From Desulfotignum sp. (GTDB lineage: Bacteria; Desulfobacterota; Desulfobacteria; Desulfobacterales; Desulfobacteraceae), in contig JAABSS010000486.1 in NCBI GenBank assembly GCA_011390235.1, forward strand, positions 1 to 5,364: a stretch of DNA of 5,364 bases, read 5' to 3'. Positions 5,221 to 5,364 of the stretch are shown here, piece by piece. The translations under genes were made by a program, and so were the position numbers. Every line of letters begins with the position of its first letter. Position 1 is the first letter of the stretch. The notes beneath the pieces were generated by a model. That model was not told where the DNA came from. It did not search any database and worked only from the letters and a program-made list of their open reading frames with translations.

Positions 5221-5364
5221 TGCAGGATCTGACAAAAGTGGTTGATCTTGTCACAAAATCCAACTGGCTGCTGCTGGTAATTGCCGGGCTGGTGGCGCTT
5301 ATGACCACGCCTGTGCCGGTTTACCTGGGCGTGATGGCCGGCGGATTGATTGTGGCAGTCAATT
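5220..5364 (+). CDS. atpI: ATP synthase subunit I (AtpI), N-terminal part
   Basis: The frame starts at ATG 5220, sharing one base with the atpZ stop, and runs off the window end after 48 codons. A GGGAAG at 5206-5211 gives an 8-base spacing. The visible part has a short amphipathic start (MQDLTKVVDLVTKSNW), a first membrane segment (about 17-29) and a second beginning TPVPVYLGVMAGGLIVAVN (about 30-48). That matches the first hairpin of ATP-synt_I proteins, whose second helix typically carries G-x-x-x-G-G and then an asparagine. The position directly after atpZ supports the call. The rest of the protein, and the atpB/atpE genes expected next, lie beyond the window. Confidence 0.8.
   Translation, partial: MQDLTKVVDLVTKSNWLLLVIAGLVALMTTPVPVYLGVMAGGLIVAVN

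Overview
The window looks like chromosomal DNA from a sulfate-reducing Desulfobacterota bacterium of the Desulfobacteraceae type. This is inferred from protein character and gene content (a TRAP C4-dicarboxylate-type transporter, an AtpZ/AtpI pair starting an ATP synthase cluster, an orphan receiver protein), not from a marker gene. The flanking genes are fairly G+C rich. The middle, about 2707-4049, is visibly richer in A+T and has the character of an accessory insert.

Layout. (1) 1-2086, plus strand: the 3' end of a TRAP solute-binding protein (dctP), the small membrane subunit dctQ and the large membrane subunit dctM, in P-Q-M order. Together they form one sodium-driven uptake system for a small carboxylate or similar acid. 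(2) 2103-2706, minus strand: an orphan receiver-domain response regulator convergent with dctM. It ends in a clear intrinsic terminator whose U-tract reads on the minus strand. (3) 2707-4049: an A+T-rich accessory patch. It holds a 51-residue ribbon-helix-helix antitoxin remnant, then a complete type II toxin-antitoxin operon (DUF1778/TacA-like antitoxin plus TacT-like GNAT acetyltransferase toxin, joined by an ATGA overlap). The operon has a recognisable promoter, TTGACA-17-TACATT, lying inside a perfect 8-bp inverted repeat that is a good operator candidate. After the toxin come a short in-frame decayed reading frame and four tandem 7-bp repeats. (4) 4050-4880: pgeF (YfiH/YlmD, multicopper-oxidase-like 'laccase domain' family) with an intact His-Cys-His metal site. 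(5) 5002 to the end: atpZ and the start of atpI, the head of an ATP synthase operon.

The genes do not form one pathway. The window is a housekeeping and transport backbone interrupted by a small defence/stress (toxin-antitoxin) island. No clearly novel multi-gene system is visible. The most unusual items are the two stacked antitoxin modules, where the stop codon of the truncated one falls inside the -35 box of the next; the heptamer array forming the presumed pgeF leader; and the uncharacterised tail of the orphan response regulator.
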